This document shows positions 35,721 to 45,438 of a DNA stretch of 64,000 nt, piece by piece. The stretch is from JAVBQB01 sp031549265 (GTDB taxonomy: Bacteria > Bacillota > Clostridia > Oscillospirales > JAVBQB01): positions 25,724 through 89,723 of the forward strand of contig JAVBQB010000003.1 of NCBI GenBank assembly GCA_031549265.1. The letters run 5' to 3'. Below the pieces are notes generated by a model. It made no database searches. It was given only the letters and a program-made list of their open reading frames with translations, and was not told where the DNA came from. Position 1 is the first letter of the stretch; every line of letters begins with the position of its first letter. Position numbers and translations under genes: made by a program.

Positions 35721-38133
35721 CCGAACTCTCCAAATCAGTTTGAATTACTTTATCAATGGGCAGGTACTTGAGCAGCAGGTCGTGCAGCCTCGGAATATTG
35801 ATCGGCTTGGACAGATAATCGGTCATCCCCGCCGAAAAGTAGGTCTCGCTGACGCCGGAGACGACGTTTGCGGTCATCGCGATTATCGGAACCGCCGCGA
35901 GCGCGCCGCCTATTGCCCGGATCTCGCGCGTGGCGTCCGCTCCGTCCAGCTCGGGCATCATGTAATCCATCAGGATCATGTCGTAACTGTTGACTTTCAC
36001 TTTTTCGATCGCTTCAAACCCGTCGGCAACTGATGTTACGGATATTCCGTACTGCCTGAGCAGCCCTTCCCCCACCAGCAGGTTGACGGGATTGTCGTCC
36101 ACAAGCAGCACCGAGACGTCACGGGTCTTGAACGCGCCCGGCTTGACGTTGCGCCTGTTTTTATGCTCGAGCATATCCCTGTGGTCGGATTCTATGAACA
36201 GCGACGCCAGCTCCATCAGCATGACCGGTTTGTTCAGCACGCCGTGCGCCGCCCGCAGGCTCACCGACCGCTCGTGTATCCCCTTCATGAAAATAAACCG
36301 CGTACGGTCCGCGCGGACGTCGTTTACTATGTCTATCGAGTCGTAGCCGAAGAAAACGTGGGTATACCCGCCCACCTCAATTTTCGCCTTAAAACTGCCG
36401 GGAGTCGCGCAGATATCGCTGGTGATACACAGCTTGTCAAACATCCAGCGCAGCGAGTCGGCCTCAAACCTGTTCGGGACGCAGCAGAGCGCGCTGAACT
36501 CCGCGCTGTTCAGCCTCCGCCAGGCCGAGTCCGGCTCGGAGCCTTCGCATATGATGTAGAACTGGAATTCGGAGCCCCTGCCGTATTCGCTGGTGGCGGT
36601 TATCTCGCCGCCCATCAGCTCGACCAGCCTCCGGCATATAGCGAGGCCGAGGCCGGTTCCGACTATGTTGCGGTTCATGCGGGTATTGATCTGCTCAAAC
36701 ACGCCGAACATTTTGCCGATGTCTCCGTTTTTGATGCCGATTCCGGTGTCTTTGACCGTGAAATTGATCCGCCAGAAGTCGTTGGCCAGCCTGTCCGCGG
36801 ATATGTGTAGCGAGACCTCGCCCTCTCTAGTGAACTTGACCGCGTTGTTAAGCAGGTTGAGCAGAATCTGCTTCAGCCGCACCTCGTCGGTGTTCAGCGT
36901 CAGTGGCACTCCGGGCGATACGTATGTAGTAAACGCCAGGTTCTGGGCGGCGGCCTTTATGCTGATGATGTTCGCCGCCGCGATAATGACCGAGGAGAAT
37001 ACGAAGCGCTCGTTTATGATCTGCATCCTGTTGGCGTCGATTTTGGAAAAGTCCAGTATGTCGTCTATGATCTGGAGCAGTGATCCCGCAGCGTTTTTGA
37101 TCGAGAGCGTATAGGTCGTCTGCTCGTCGTCGAGGTCGGTCAGAAACATGAGCTCGGTCATGCCGAAGATCGCGTTCATCGGGGTTCTGATCTCGTGGCT
37201 CATGTTGGCGAGAAAGTCGCTCTTGGCCCGCGCCGCAACCTCGGCCTCGTTCTTGGCCTCGATAATGGGCGTAATGTCCACCCATTCGAAAAACCTCTCG
37301 ATCCGGCTCTCCCCCATCAGTGAGGAGCGCAGCAGTATCCACTCCGGGCGGCCGTCCACAGTCAGCGCGTACTCGCGCTCGACATAGCCGGAACTGTGCA
37401 GCGTTTCGTGCAGAAGGTCGACCATCTCAGCGCTTTTGAAAAGGTCGAGGAACGGCCGGCCTTTTACCATCCGCCTGTCCATGATATCCAGGTGGGCGGC
37501 GAGCGACGCGCTGATGTATCGGATTTTGGCCTGGGCGTCTACTATGGCCATGAAGCTCGGGGTGGTGTCCATGATTATCTCGAACGTTTTGCCGTGGATT
37601 TCTGATTTTTTCAACCTGCGGCCACTGACAGATATAATCGCGTACAGAATTATGTTGATTATATTAAAAATACAGATCCGTACAAGATGGTCGGCGACCG
37701 AAAACTCCGCGCCCAGCAGCGAATACCCGAAAAAAAGAATCGGAGTCACGAATACGAGATTCGCGAGTGCACAGTGGATAACAAATCCGGTAGTGTTGAA
37801 ATATATTGCGTTGATCGCCGAAGCCACGATGAGCGAGGCAAAGAATATCTGGTCTCCCCCGAGCAAGACGGCAGACACCGTCGCGCACAGCACTATGGAA
37901 AAAGAGCAAATCAGCGACGTCACCGTGGTGGAAACATACCTGCTGAACAGCGACAACTGAATGGCGATTATCGACACGACACCAAAGGCCAGACGTATCG
38001 ACCAGCTATTGCTGCCGAGCCTGTAAAAGTCGAACAGCAGCCCGACAACGACAAGCAGCGTCACCATTCCCGCGGCAAAAACGCGCACGAATGTATTTAT
38101 CCGTTTTTCCTGAGTTTTTGTTGTCGAATTCAT
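35710..38133 (-). CDS. Membrane hybrid histidine kinase (MASE-like, PAS, HisKA, HATPase, pseudo-receiver, receiver)
   Basis: 807 residues. The N-terminal 175 residues are a multi-helix membrane domain. A PAS domain (about 185-295) precedes HisKA with phospho-acceptor H313 (MSHEIRTPMNAIF) and HATPase (DTGIGI, GTGLGLAI). A domain at about 540-665 has the size of a receiver but no recognisable phospho-Asp. A canonical receiver (about 675-795; VDDNPVN, Asp in ILMDYMMPE, LSKPIN) ends the protein. I chose the ATG at 38133 because AAAGGAAA lies upstream; 25 extra residues are open further upstream. It overlaps the degenerate GGDEF gene and likely pairs with it functionally. Confidence 0.91.
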   Translation of the reverse strand: MNSTTKTQEKRINTFVRVFAAGMVTLLVVVGLLFDFYRLGSNSWSIRLAFGVVSIIAIQLSLFSRYVSTTVTSLICSFSIVLCATVSAVLLGGDQIFFASLIVASAINAIYFNTTGFVIHCALANLVFVTPILFFGYSLLGAEFSVADHLVRICIFNIINIILYAIISVSGRRLKKSEIHGKTFEIIMDTTPSFMAIVDAQAKIRYISASLAAHLDIMDRRMVKGRPFLDLFKSAEMVDLLHETLHSSGYVEREYALTVDGRPEWILLRSSLMGESRIERFFEWVDITPIIEAKNEAEVAARAKSDFLANMSHEIRTPMNAIFGMTELMFLTDLDDEQTTYTLSIKNAAGSLLQIIDDILDFSKIDANRMQIINERFVFSSVIIAAANIISIKAAAQNLAFTTYVSPGVPLTLNTDEVRLKQILLNLLNNAVKFTREGEVSLHISADRLANDFWRINFTVKDTGIGIKNGDIGKMFGVFEQINTRMNRNIVGTGLGLAICRRLVELMGGEITATSEYGRGSEFQFYIICEGSEPDSAWRRLNSAEFSALCCVPNRFEADSLRWMFDKLCITSDICATPGSFKAKIEVGGYTHVFFGYDSIDIVNDVRADRTRFIFMKGIHERSVSLRAAHGVLNKPVMLMELASLFIESDHRDMLEHKNRRNVKPGAFKTRDVSVLLVDDNPVNLLVGEGLLRQYGISVTSVADGFEAIEKVKVNSYDMILMDYMMPELDGADATREIRAIGGALAAVPIIAMTANVVSGVSETYFSAGMTDYLSKPINIPRLHDLLLKYLPIDKVIQTDLESSDAE

Positions 38134-38223
38134 AGGCCGCTTTCCTTTGATGCTGTGTTTGAAAATTATAGATACCACGGCGGTGTTTGGGCTATACGCA
38201 GCTTCCACACCGGAAACATTATT

Positions 38224-39183
38224 TTATCGTCTGACCGCTCCGGCAAAAATTCCGCCGGGTGCCGGGATAAGGCCGGCCGGGCAGACGAAATTCACGGCAC
38301 CGGGCACAATTTCGCAGGACAGCTTCCGGTCAAAATAAACTTCGCCGTCAAGCGAATAACAGAACGGAGACTTCGACGTGATATCGATCTTTCTTGCCTG
38401 AATGTGGTTAACTTTGTCGGAGACGCTGTCGTAACTCCCCCGCGTGTAATGGTACGCCACCGGAATTACCTTGTACCGGTTCCTCAGCGCGATCATGTAA
38501 ATCTCCAGCCGGCCGTCGTCGGGGCGCGCCTCGACAGCGGGAACCATCTTTCGCCCGTATGTCGCGATATTCGCTATATTCATTGAAAAGTACCTGCCGG
38601 AATAGTTCTCGCCGTCAATTACAACGTTCATCGCCTCCTGCGGAAACCCGCCGGACAGCGCGCAGTGGATGCCCGCCACCTTGAAGCCGATATCAGATGC
38701 GATGCCCGTCTTTTCACTGATCTTGTCGCCGTGATATTTGGCCGAGGCCTCCGCCCCGATAAGGCAGTTGGCGATCCCGTATTTATTGCCGCAGCTGAAC
38801 GCGTCCAGATAAATCGTGTCCGCCATAACGAGATTGCGCAGCGAGGAAAACAGATGCACGTTTTTCTCGCCGAAGCAGTTGATGAACGAATTCAGCCTGC
38901 CGCGCGGATAATAGGCGATCTGGACGTTGGGCATGTGCATACATCCGTTTACAACCTCGTTCAGCGTTCCGGAGCCGCCCACCGCGTAAACGCGCACAAT
39001 GTCCCGCGCATCTGCCATATATTTGCGGATGTAGCTGACGGCGTCTCTGGAAAACTTGGTGACGTAAATATCGAACTGCATGTCGGAGTACAGTTTGAAC
39101 AGCCCGTGAATCGAGGTGACGATCTCTTCGATATTGCCCTTGACCAGCTCGGCCACGGGATTGATAATAAACAAATGTTTCAT
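38224..39183 (-). CDS. Diacylglycerol kinase / lipid kinase family protein with altered GGDGT motif
   Basis: 319 residues with the DAGK catalytic fold (INPVAELVKGN at the N-terminus, RVYAVGG near 64-70, PRGRLNSFI, and a C-terminal half with MNIANIATYGRKMVPAVEAR, PDDGRLEIYMIALRN). The nucleotide-binding signature normally GGDGT is GGSGT (69-73), so activity is uncertain. Active relatives phosphorylate diacylglycerol or other lipids. It starts 12 nt after the stop of the dCache-HPt gene and so sits inside the signalling operon. Confidence 0.82.
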   Translation of the reverse strand: MKHLFIINPVAELVKGNIEEIVTSIHGLFKLYSDMQFDIYVTKFSRDAVSYIRKYMADARDIVRVYAVGGSGTLNEVVNGCMHMPNVQIAYYPRGRLNSFINCFGEKNVHLFSSLRNLVMADTIYLDAFSCGNKYGIANCLIGAEASAKYHGDKISEKTGIASDIGFKVAGIHCALSGGFPQEAMNVVIDGENYSGRYFSMNIANIATYGRKMVPAVEARPDDGRLEIYMIALRNRYKVIPVAYHYTRGSYDSVSDKVNHIQARKIDITSKSPFCYSLDGEVYFDRKLSCEIVPGAVNFVCPAGLIPAPGGIFAGAVRR

Positions 39184-39195
39184 TGACTCACCCCG

Positions 39196-41733
39196 TCAGA
39201 GCCGGTTGATTTCGTCTTGCAGCCCGCGCCGCAGAGCCTCGATCCGGTCGAGCGCGGTTTCGCAGTCAAACGCCGACAAGCTGTCCGTAACCGCGTCAAC
39301 AGCCGCGTCGAGCTTTTCCCCGAACCGGACGCCCGAAAACCTGCCCATCAGCTCGATCGCCGCCTCCGGGTCGAAATCCGCCGTGACCCGCGCGAGTTCG
39401 GGCAGCGCCTCCAGCAGCCCGGTCAGACGCGCCCGCGACATATTCTTCGCCTCCAGCACCACAGCGAGCCGCTTTTGCAGCCACAGCGCCTTTTCCCGGA
39501 AGTCCGGATACGTCTCCCGGCAAAACTGCATATTGCCAGACTTCGAGCTGTGCTCCAGCTCCTCGGCGGAGGCGGCGAGCGTTCTGCTGCCGAGTGTCTT
39601 CAGCGTGCTTTTCAGACTGTGAACCTCGACGGTAAACGGCTTGGCGTCGTCCGTGTTTTCGATATACCTGTCCAGCTTTTCGACCGAGGTTGCGATGAAC
39701 CGGGGCGCGGCCGAGATCAACCCTTCCAGAACCTCGGCGAATCCGCCGGAATTCTTGAACGCTTTTTCGAGGTCAATTTCCCCGATATCCTCAATCGCGC
39801 CGGCAAAGACCGGATCAAGTCCGTGGCGGCGGGCGGGAGCTTCGGCTTGCCGCGCGTCACAGGGCTCACCGACGCTTTCTGGCGGTTCGCCGCCTGCCGA
39901 CACGGGGTTTTCCGAGCGCGCGCTGCCGGTAAATGGCGGCGTTACCGCGAAGGGGCTGGCGGGCAATTCGCCGTGGACGCCGCTTGCCTTACCGCTAGCT
40001 TTTATATTTATGACCCCCGTTTCCATATTCGAGCCGATATTTGCGTTGAAATTCTTGGATGACAGCCAGAGCGAGAGCGTTTTCGCTATGTGGACCAGAA
40101 TGTACTCCTCGCGGGCTGCGATAAAGCCCTCGTCGCCGGAGCTTTCGAGGACTATGAACCCCTTGAGCCTCGGCTCAAAATGGAGCGGAAGGAAATAGCC
40201 GGTCTGCGTTTGCTCCATCAGAAAGTCGATTCCCCTTTCGGTGACCAGGTAGCGGTTCAGGCACAGAATTTCCTTCCCTGACAGCATGGCCTCGATCTCC
40301 GCTCCGGACTGTATAAACTGCCGCGCAAGGCTGCCCGGCTCACGGAATCCGTAGTTTTTTTCATAGCAGGAGATCAGCTCCGCGCTTCCGTCGGTGAAAT
40401 GGGCGATCGACGTGCGCAGTAAGTTGAACCGCTTGGTAAACATGATTGCGATGCTGTTGAACGCGTCCTCCACGCTGTTTGCGTCCTGCAGCAGCAGCGC
40501 CATTTCCGACTGGATGGCGAACTGCACCTGAAGGCTCTTCTGTGCCATATTGCTCACCCTAAGCTGCTCGACAATCCTGTGCAGCGACCTGGACAGCACA
40601 CCAATTGTCTTATCATTTTTGACCGAGACCTCGAAATTGGCGTTCAGGTTGCCGCTCGCTATCTCGTCAGCGGTGTTTATAAGTACATCGATGGGGTGCA
40701 GCAGCCTTCTCGTGACAAAATACGCAAAGAGCGAGGTCAGGGCGATAACAGCCGCAAAGACGACGATCAGCGTAACGACGATAGGCCGCACACCCGCGTA
40801 TGCGGCATCAATTTGCAGCGCGATGAACACGATAATTCCCGACTGGCTGGGCATGTAATACCCGTAACTTCTGCCGGGCAGCATGTCTGACTTCAGATTG
40901 CTGAGAAAGAGCGGCCTCATTTCCGAAAACGCGCGGTTGATTTCATCCAGATTAGTAAAATTCATACTGTGCAGGCAGGCGTCGATGAATTCCGGGCTGG
41001 TGGCCGACAGAATCCGGCAGTCCGGCGAAAACAGGGCGGCAACCGCGTCTCCCAGCCCCTCCACATCGAGAGTCATTTCATCCAGGCGCACATCGGCGCC
41101 GGCGCATCCGATTATTCGTCCGTCCCTCGTGACCGGAGCGACGATTGTCAGCGAATAGCGGTAGTCGGCGGAGTCGCGCGTGCTGCCGATCCTCACCCTC
41201 GGCGCTATGATATCGAAGTATATCTTGCCGGTTTCTTTCGCGCTGTTGTAATACGGGTAGAGCATCCGGTTGTCGATCTCGTCCTCCAAAATGTCCGCCT
41301 CGACCGCGATCTTGCCGCCGAGGTCGACATATGACCTGATAAACCTGCCGGACGGCGCGCCGGGATAATCCTCCCCGTGCCTTTCATCCCTGCCATCGAA
41401 CGCGCCGGGATCAAAGGCCAGCCAGACCTTGTGTATATCGTCGTTTTCGAACATCGAGCGTATCGCCTTGTCGCACCTGCCGCGCGCGAAAGCGTCGTCC
41501 GGGTCCACGCTCTCGATCGCGAAGACGGTGGAAAGCAGCGTCAGCTTAACGCCCTTAACGATCCCGTCATACTTTTGCGCATACGTCTGCGCGACGCTTT
41601 GCAGCTTCTGCCTGGTCTCGTTTTCGACGTTTTTATGCACTGTGTCCAGCAGATAAAAGAACACCACAAACGTGATCGCGAAAATAGGCAGCAGTATCGC
41701 TAAATGAAACTTCCGCGCGATCAAACTTTTCAT
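39196..41733 (-). CDS. dCache-HAMP-GAF-like sensor ending in an HPt domain (no kinase)
   Basis: 845 residues. TM1 (about 9-29), an extracellular dCache-type sensor (about 35-310; KVWLAFDPGAFDGRDERHG, IIAPVTRDGRIIGCAG-type cores), TM2 (about 317-340), HAMP (340-395), a GAF-like domain (about 405-560), a low-complexity linker, and a C-terminal histidine-phosphotransfer domain with H705 in VEVHSLKSTLKTLG. There is no HisKA, HATPase or receiver, so it can accept and pass phosphate but not generate it; its neighbours are the likely donors. Its sensor is clearly related to that of the next gene upstream. The ATG at 41733 starts a signal-anchor sequence. Confidence 0.88.
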   Translation of the reverse strand: MKSLIARKFHLAILLPIFAITFVVFFYLLDTVHKNVENETRQKLQSVAQTYAQKYDGIVKGVKLTLLSTVFAIESVDPDDAFARGRCDKAIRSMFENDDIHKVWLAFDPGAFDGRDERHGEDYPGAPSGRFIRSYVDLGGKIAVEADILEDEIDNRMLYPYYNSAKETGKIYFDIIAPRVRIGSTRDSADYRYSLTIVAPVTRDGRIIGCAGADVRLDEMTLDVEGLGDAVAALFSPDCRILSATSPEFIDACLHSMNFTNLDEINRAFSEMRPLFLSNLKSDMLPGRSYGYYMPSQSGIIVFIALQIDAAYAGVRPIVVTLIVVFAAVIALTSLFAYFVTRRLLHPIDVLINTADEIASGNLNANFEVSVKNDKTIGVLSRSLHRIVEQLRVSNMAQKSLQVQFAIQSEMALLLQDANSVEDAFNSIAIMFTKRFNLLRTSIAHFTDGSAELISCYEKNYGFREPGSLARQFIQSGAEIEAMLSGKEILCLNRYLVTERGIDFLMEQTQTGYFLPLHFEPRLKGFIVLESSGDEGFIAAREEYILVHIAKTLSLWLSSKNFNANIGSNMETGVINIKASGKASGVHGELPASPFAVTPPFTGSARSENPVSAGGEPPESVGEPCDARQAEAPARRHGLDPVFAGAIEDIGEIDLEKAFKNSGGFAEVLEGLISAAPRFIATSVEKLDRYIENTDDAKPFTVEVHSLKSTLKTLGSRTLAASAEELEHSSKSGNMQFCRETYPDFREKALWLQKRLAVVLEAKNMSRARLTGLLEALPELARVTADFDPEAAIELMGRFSGVRFGEKLDAAVDAVTDSLSAFDCETALDRIEALRRGLQDEINRL

Positions 41734-41806
41734 TTGACCTCCACTCGTTGCGCCTCAACCGGTTGTTTGGGGCACTCTGAAAAAAATGCCCCTTATCAGC
41801 GCGCAC

Positions 41807-44800
41807 TCATTCGCCCGCCCGCTTTGCCAAGCCTCCGGCTCTGTCATAATCGAATTCAGACATCGCCTCTTGTATCTCCAGCAGGAGTCCGTTCTTTTTT
41901 GCGCCGAAATCATATCCGGCGAGCCCGCTGATTATCTCCTCGGCTTTGTCAATAGAGTAGTTCTCCAGCTCCGAGGTCAGATCAGCCAGCGCCGATTTGA
42001 AAAACTCCGGATCACCCTGTTTTTTCTCGCGGCGTTCACCGGCTCCCGGCGCACTCACGGCAAAAACGCTGAGCTGGCTGCCCAGCTCTGTAAGCCGCTC
42101 TAGGAACACCGGCAGCCTCGCGATGGCCTCATCCAGCCGGTCAGCCTTGGATGTCTCCTCGATCTCGCGCGCCGCCGCGGCCAGGGCCACTGCCCCGAGG
42201 TTATCCAGCGCGCCCTTTATGCCGTGGATTTCGGTGATAAAGTTCTTTTTATCACGGGCTTCGGCAGCGTCGCTGAGCCTCTGGATGACCGACGGGATTA
42301 TCTTGGCCAGCATTTTCAGCGACTCGCAGTAAATGTCTGTCTGGTTTTCTATGCGGCGCAGGCCGAGCTCCGCGTCCAGCTCCGGAATTATTGACAGCCT
42401 GTCCAGCAGCGATTCGAATTCCGGGTCGGCGGGCTCGGCAAGTGACTGGCCGCCCGCTTTGACCGAGGTAATCTTTTCAGGCGGCAGCCATTTCTGAAGT
42501 ATCCTGACAAGCTCCCTTTTGTCGATGGGCTTTTTGAGGAAGTCGTTCATTCCGGCTTCGAGCAGCATCATTTTCGCTTCCTCGAAAGCGTTTGCGGTCA
42601 GCGCGACAATTACGGTGTCCTCCTTCGCGTAGCCCCGCTCGCGCAGTATCTTCACGGCCTCGGCGCCGTCCATCTTCGGCATCATGTGATCCATAAACAC
42701 GATGTCGTAATGCTTGGCCTCGATCATGCTGATGGCCTCGGCGCCGCTGCTCGCCGTCTCGCACTCGATGTCACACAGGCGGAGCAGGCCGGACGATACG
42801 TTCAGGTTGATTTCGTTGTCGTCCACAACCAGGATATTGGCGTCCGGCGCCGAGACAAACGCGAAGTCGTCGTCCGCCAGGGAGAAAATGGATTCGTCGC
42901 CGGGCATATACGGCGCGGATACGTGAAAAGCGGAGCCCTTGCCGTATTCGCTCTCCACCCACAGGCTGCCGCCCATGCATTTGATGATGTTGCGGCTGAT
43001 CGCGAGGCCGAGCCCTGTGCCCTGAATATTCTTGTTGGCGTGCTGGTCGAGCTGTTGAAACGCGTCGAACAGCTTGCCGATGTCCTCTTCCTTGATTCCT
43101 ATGCCGGTGTCGTAAACGTCGAACAGCAGCAGGCCATTGTGTTCGGACACCTCCATTACGACATGGCCCTCAGAGGTGAACTTCACGGCGTTGCTGAGCA
43201 GGTTGACCAGTACCTGGCGCAGGCGGGTCTCGTCGCCGTAAATGCAGGTCGGCAGCTCGGTTTTTTCGATCAGCTTGAACTCGACGTTCTTCTGGTTGAC
43301 CGAATACTCGATGAATGAGCGGAGATTGTCCAGCAGGTCGCGCAGTCTGAAGTCGGAGCACACCAGCTCAAACTTGCCGGACTCGATTTTCGATATGTCG
43401 AGTATGTCGTTGATCAGCGTCAGCAGCGACTCTGCCGAGACCTTTATGTCGTAGGCGTACCGGCGCTGCCGCGTCGTCAGGTTCTCGACCAGCAGCAGCT
43501 CGGACATGCCGATTATGGCGTTCATGGGCGTCCGTATCTCGTGGGACATGTTGGCGAGGAACAGCGACTTCGCCTTGGCGGCGTGCTCGGCGCGCACTGT
43601 CATCTGCATCAGCTCGGCCGTCCGCTCGTCGACGCACCGCGACAGGTTTTTCTCCAGCTGGTCGCGCTCGAGGCCCAGCTGCCGCCTGTTGAGCAGGTTG
43701 GACAGCATGCCGCCGATATTGCCGAAAAGCTCCTCGTCGGTATGGGTAAAGCGCCGTCCGCCGTCGAGATCGATCATCGCGAGGTATCCGCAGTAGCTGT
43801 CAAACTCGGTCAGCGGAACGAGGCATGCTTTTGCCGTTTCGGCGTTCAGCTCCAGCTCCGCGATCTGAGCCGGGCTCAGCTCGAGAATCCTGGTGTGGCT
43901 TGTCTCGATCGCCGAGGTCAGCCGGTCGACCAGGCGCGTATGCTTCATCGGCAGGAATTCGCGGGTCGCGGCCTTTTGCCAGAAGGCGACCAGCGACGGC
44001 TGTTCGTGCGAAATATGCACGATAAATACGATCGAAAACCCGAGCAGCTGGCCGGTGCTCTCCGCCGCCGCCTGAAACGCGTCGTCCAGGTCGAGCTTGC
44101 TCTGAATTGTGCTGAGCACGCTGTTATAAACCATCAGCTCGCTGGAAATCTGGCGCTCAATCTCAAGAGAATCATTGAGCTGCACCACCATTCGCTTGAT
44201 CGCGCCTGCGAGCATCCCGATCTCGCCCTGCTTTTCGGAAGCAAAATCGAACTCGCCGATATCCACGCCGCCCTCGGTCGCGATCCTGTCCGCCGCCTCG
44301 GCAATCCGCTTTACCGGGTCGGTTATCCTCCGCGCCGTGATGAAATTCGCGATTATCAGCGTCAGGCATCCGAAAATGAAGATGAGAACAGTTATCATCG
44401 CGAGGTTCAGCCCCGGAGAGTAGAGCACCATGTCGTCCAGAATATTGCAGAACGACCAGTATGTGTTCAGAGCCGGGATTTTTACCGGATAGAGGCTGAC
44501 AATAAAGGTATTGGTTTTGGTTTTGTAGTTGCCGACCTGGAACAGCCGCTCGTGGTTTTCAACAGCCTTTACAACCCCGGCAGGGCTTACAAATCCGATA
44601 TCGCTTACTTTCTTGTCATAAAACTGGGCGTCGTTGGCAAAGGCGACGTAGCCGTCCTCCTGGAACAGAATATATTTCCCGCCGATCGTGTTAAGGGTGC
44701 TTATCATTTCACATTGGGTGGAAAAAGAAATGTCAACGCCAACGCAGCCGATGATTTTCCCGTCGCGGGTAATCGGGGCGGCGATGGAGTTAACATACTT

Positions 44801-45361
44801 TTTTGCGCGGCTGTCTTTATAGTCGTGGAATTCCGGGCGCAGGACCGCCATCTTGCCGGTCGTCAGCGGCAGGTAGTACCACTTGGTATCCGGCTTGTCG
44901 AGCTTGCTTTCGTCGACGTCATAGACCTCGGCCGGCTGCCCGTCCTTCATAATATACGATTTGTTGAACCTGCCGGACATGCTGTTGCGCTGAATTCCGG
45001 CAAAATCGGCATCGCGCCCGTCGAACGCGTCCGGCTCGAAAGCGATCCACACGTTGTACGAATGGTCGACCGAGCGCAGCATACCGCTGACGATGTCCTC
45101 TACCTTCGCGCGGGAGGAAGCTTCGTCGTGCGGGTATGCGGAGATGATCTCGGAGACCTGATTCAGTGTATTGCAGGCGTTTGAGAGCACGCCGCTGAAA
45201 TGCTCCGCCACTTTTTCGGCGGAGTATTCGAGCTGCCTGCGAACCGAGTCTCCGGCGAACGTGACTACCATATAACAGAGGGAGGCCAGCATAATAATGA
45301 AAAAAATCACAGTCGGAACCAGCGTTCCCAGAAATACTTTGCTGAGAATTGTATTTTTCAT
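41807..45361 (-). CDS. dCache-HAMP-GAF hybrid histidine kinase with receiver and HPt
   Basis: 1184 residues. TM1 (about 8-35), extracellular dCache-type sensor (about 40-310, NVWIAFEPDAFDGRDADFAG, IAAPITRDGKIIGCVGVDIS), TM2 (about 325-350), HAMP, GAF-like, HisKA (MSHEIRTPMNAIIG), HATPase (DTGIGI, GTGLGLAI), receiver (VDDNEIN, Asp in IVFMDHMMPKMDG, KKPID) and HPt (TEIHGIKGALDNLG). It carries every step of a phosphorelay in one chain. I chose the ATG at 45361 because GAGGATGAT precedes it. Together with the HD-GYP regulator upstream and the HPt-only sensor downstream it probably forms the core of one relay. Confidence 0.92.
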   Translation of the reverse strand: MKNTILSKVFLGTLVPTVIFFIIMLASLCYMVVTFAGDSVRRQLEYSAEKVAEHFSGVLSNACNTLNQVSEIISAYPHDEASSRAKVEDIVSGMLRSVDHSYNVWIAFEPDAFDGRDADFAGIQRNSMSGRFNKSYIMKDGQPAEVYDVDESKLDKPDTKWYYLPLTTGKMAVLRPEFHDYKDSRAKKYVNSIAAPITRDGKIIGCVGVDISFSTQCEMISTLNTIGGKYILFQEDGYVAFANDAQFYDKKVSDIGFVSPAGVVKAVENHERLFQVGNYKTKTNTFIVSLYPVKIPALNTYWSFCNILDDMVLYSPGLNLAMITVLIFIFGCLTLIIANFITARRITDPVKRIAEAADRIATEGGVDIGEFDFASEKQGEIGMLAGAIKRMVVQLNDSLEIERQISSELMVYNSVLSTIQSKLDLDDAFQAAAESTGQLLGFSIVFIVHISHEQPSLVAFWQKAATREFLPMKHTRLVDRLTSAIETSHTRILELSPAQIAELELNAETAKACLVPLTEFDSYCGYLAMIDLDGGRRFTHTDEELFGNIGGMLSNLLNRRQLGLERDQLEKNLSRCVDERTAELMQMTVRAEHAAKAKSLFLANMSHEIRTPMNAIIGMSELLLVENLTTRQRRYAYDIKVSAESLLTLINDILDISKIESGKFELVCSDFRLRDLLDNLRSFIEYSVNQKNVEFKLIEKTELPTCIYGDETRLRQVLVNLLSNAVKFTSEGHVVMEVSEHNGLLLFDVYDTGIGIKEEDIGKLFDAFQQLDQHANKNIQGTGLGLAISRNIIKCMGGSLWVESEYGKGSAFHVSAPYMPGDESIFSLADDDFAFVSAPDANILVVDDNEINLNVSSGLLRLCDIECETASSGAEAISMIEAKHYDIVFMDHMMPKMDGAEAVKILRERGYAKEDTVIVALTANAFEEAKMMLLEAGMNDFLKKPIDKRELVRILQKWLPPEKITSVKAGGQSLAEPADPEFESLLDRLSIIPELDAELGLRRIENQTDIYCESLKMLAKIIPSVIQRLSDAAEARDKKNFITEIHGIKGALDNLGAVALAAAAREIEETSKADRLDEAIARLPVFLERLTELGSQLSVFAVSAPGAGERREKKQGDPEFFKSALADLTSELENYSIDKAEEIISGLAGYDFGAKKNGLLLEIQEAMSEFDYDRAGGLAKRAGE

Positions 45362-45438
45362 ATCATCCTCACCACAGGTCAAGCCCCGACCGCCGACGGC
45401 GGAAAGTCAGCCGCTTGAGTCTCCGGCCGGCAAAGGTA

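Noticed and set aside
43541..45184. A 547-codon plus-strand open frame
   Set aside because: Antisense shadow of the dCache hybrid kinase gene, caused by G+C-rich codon use; no recognisable domain.
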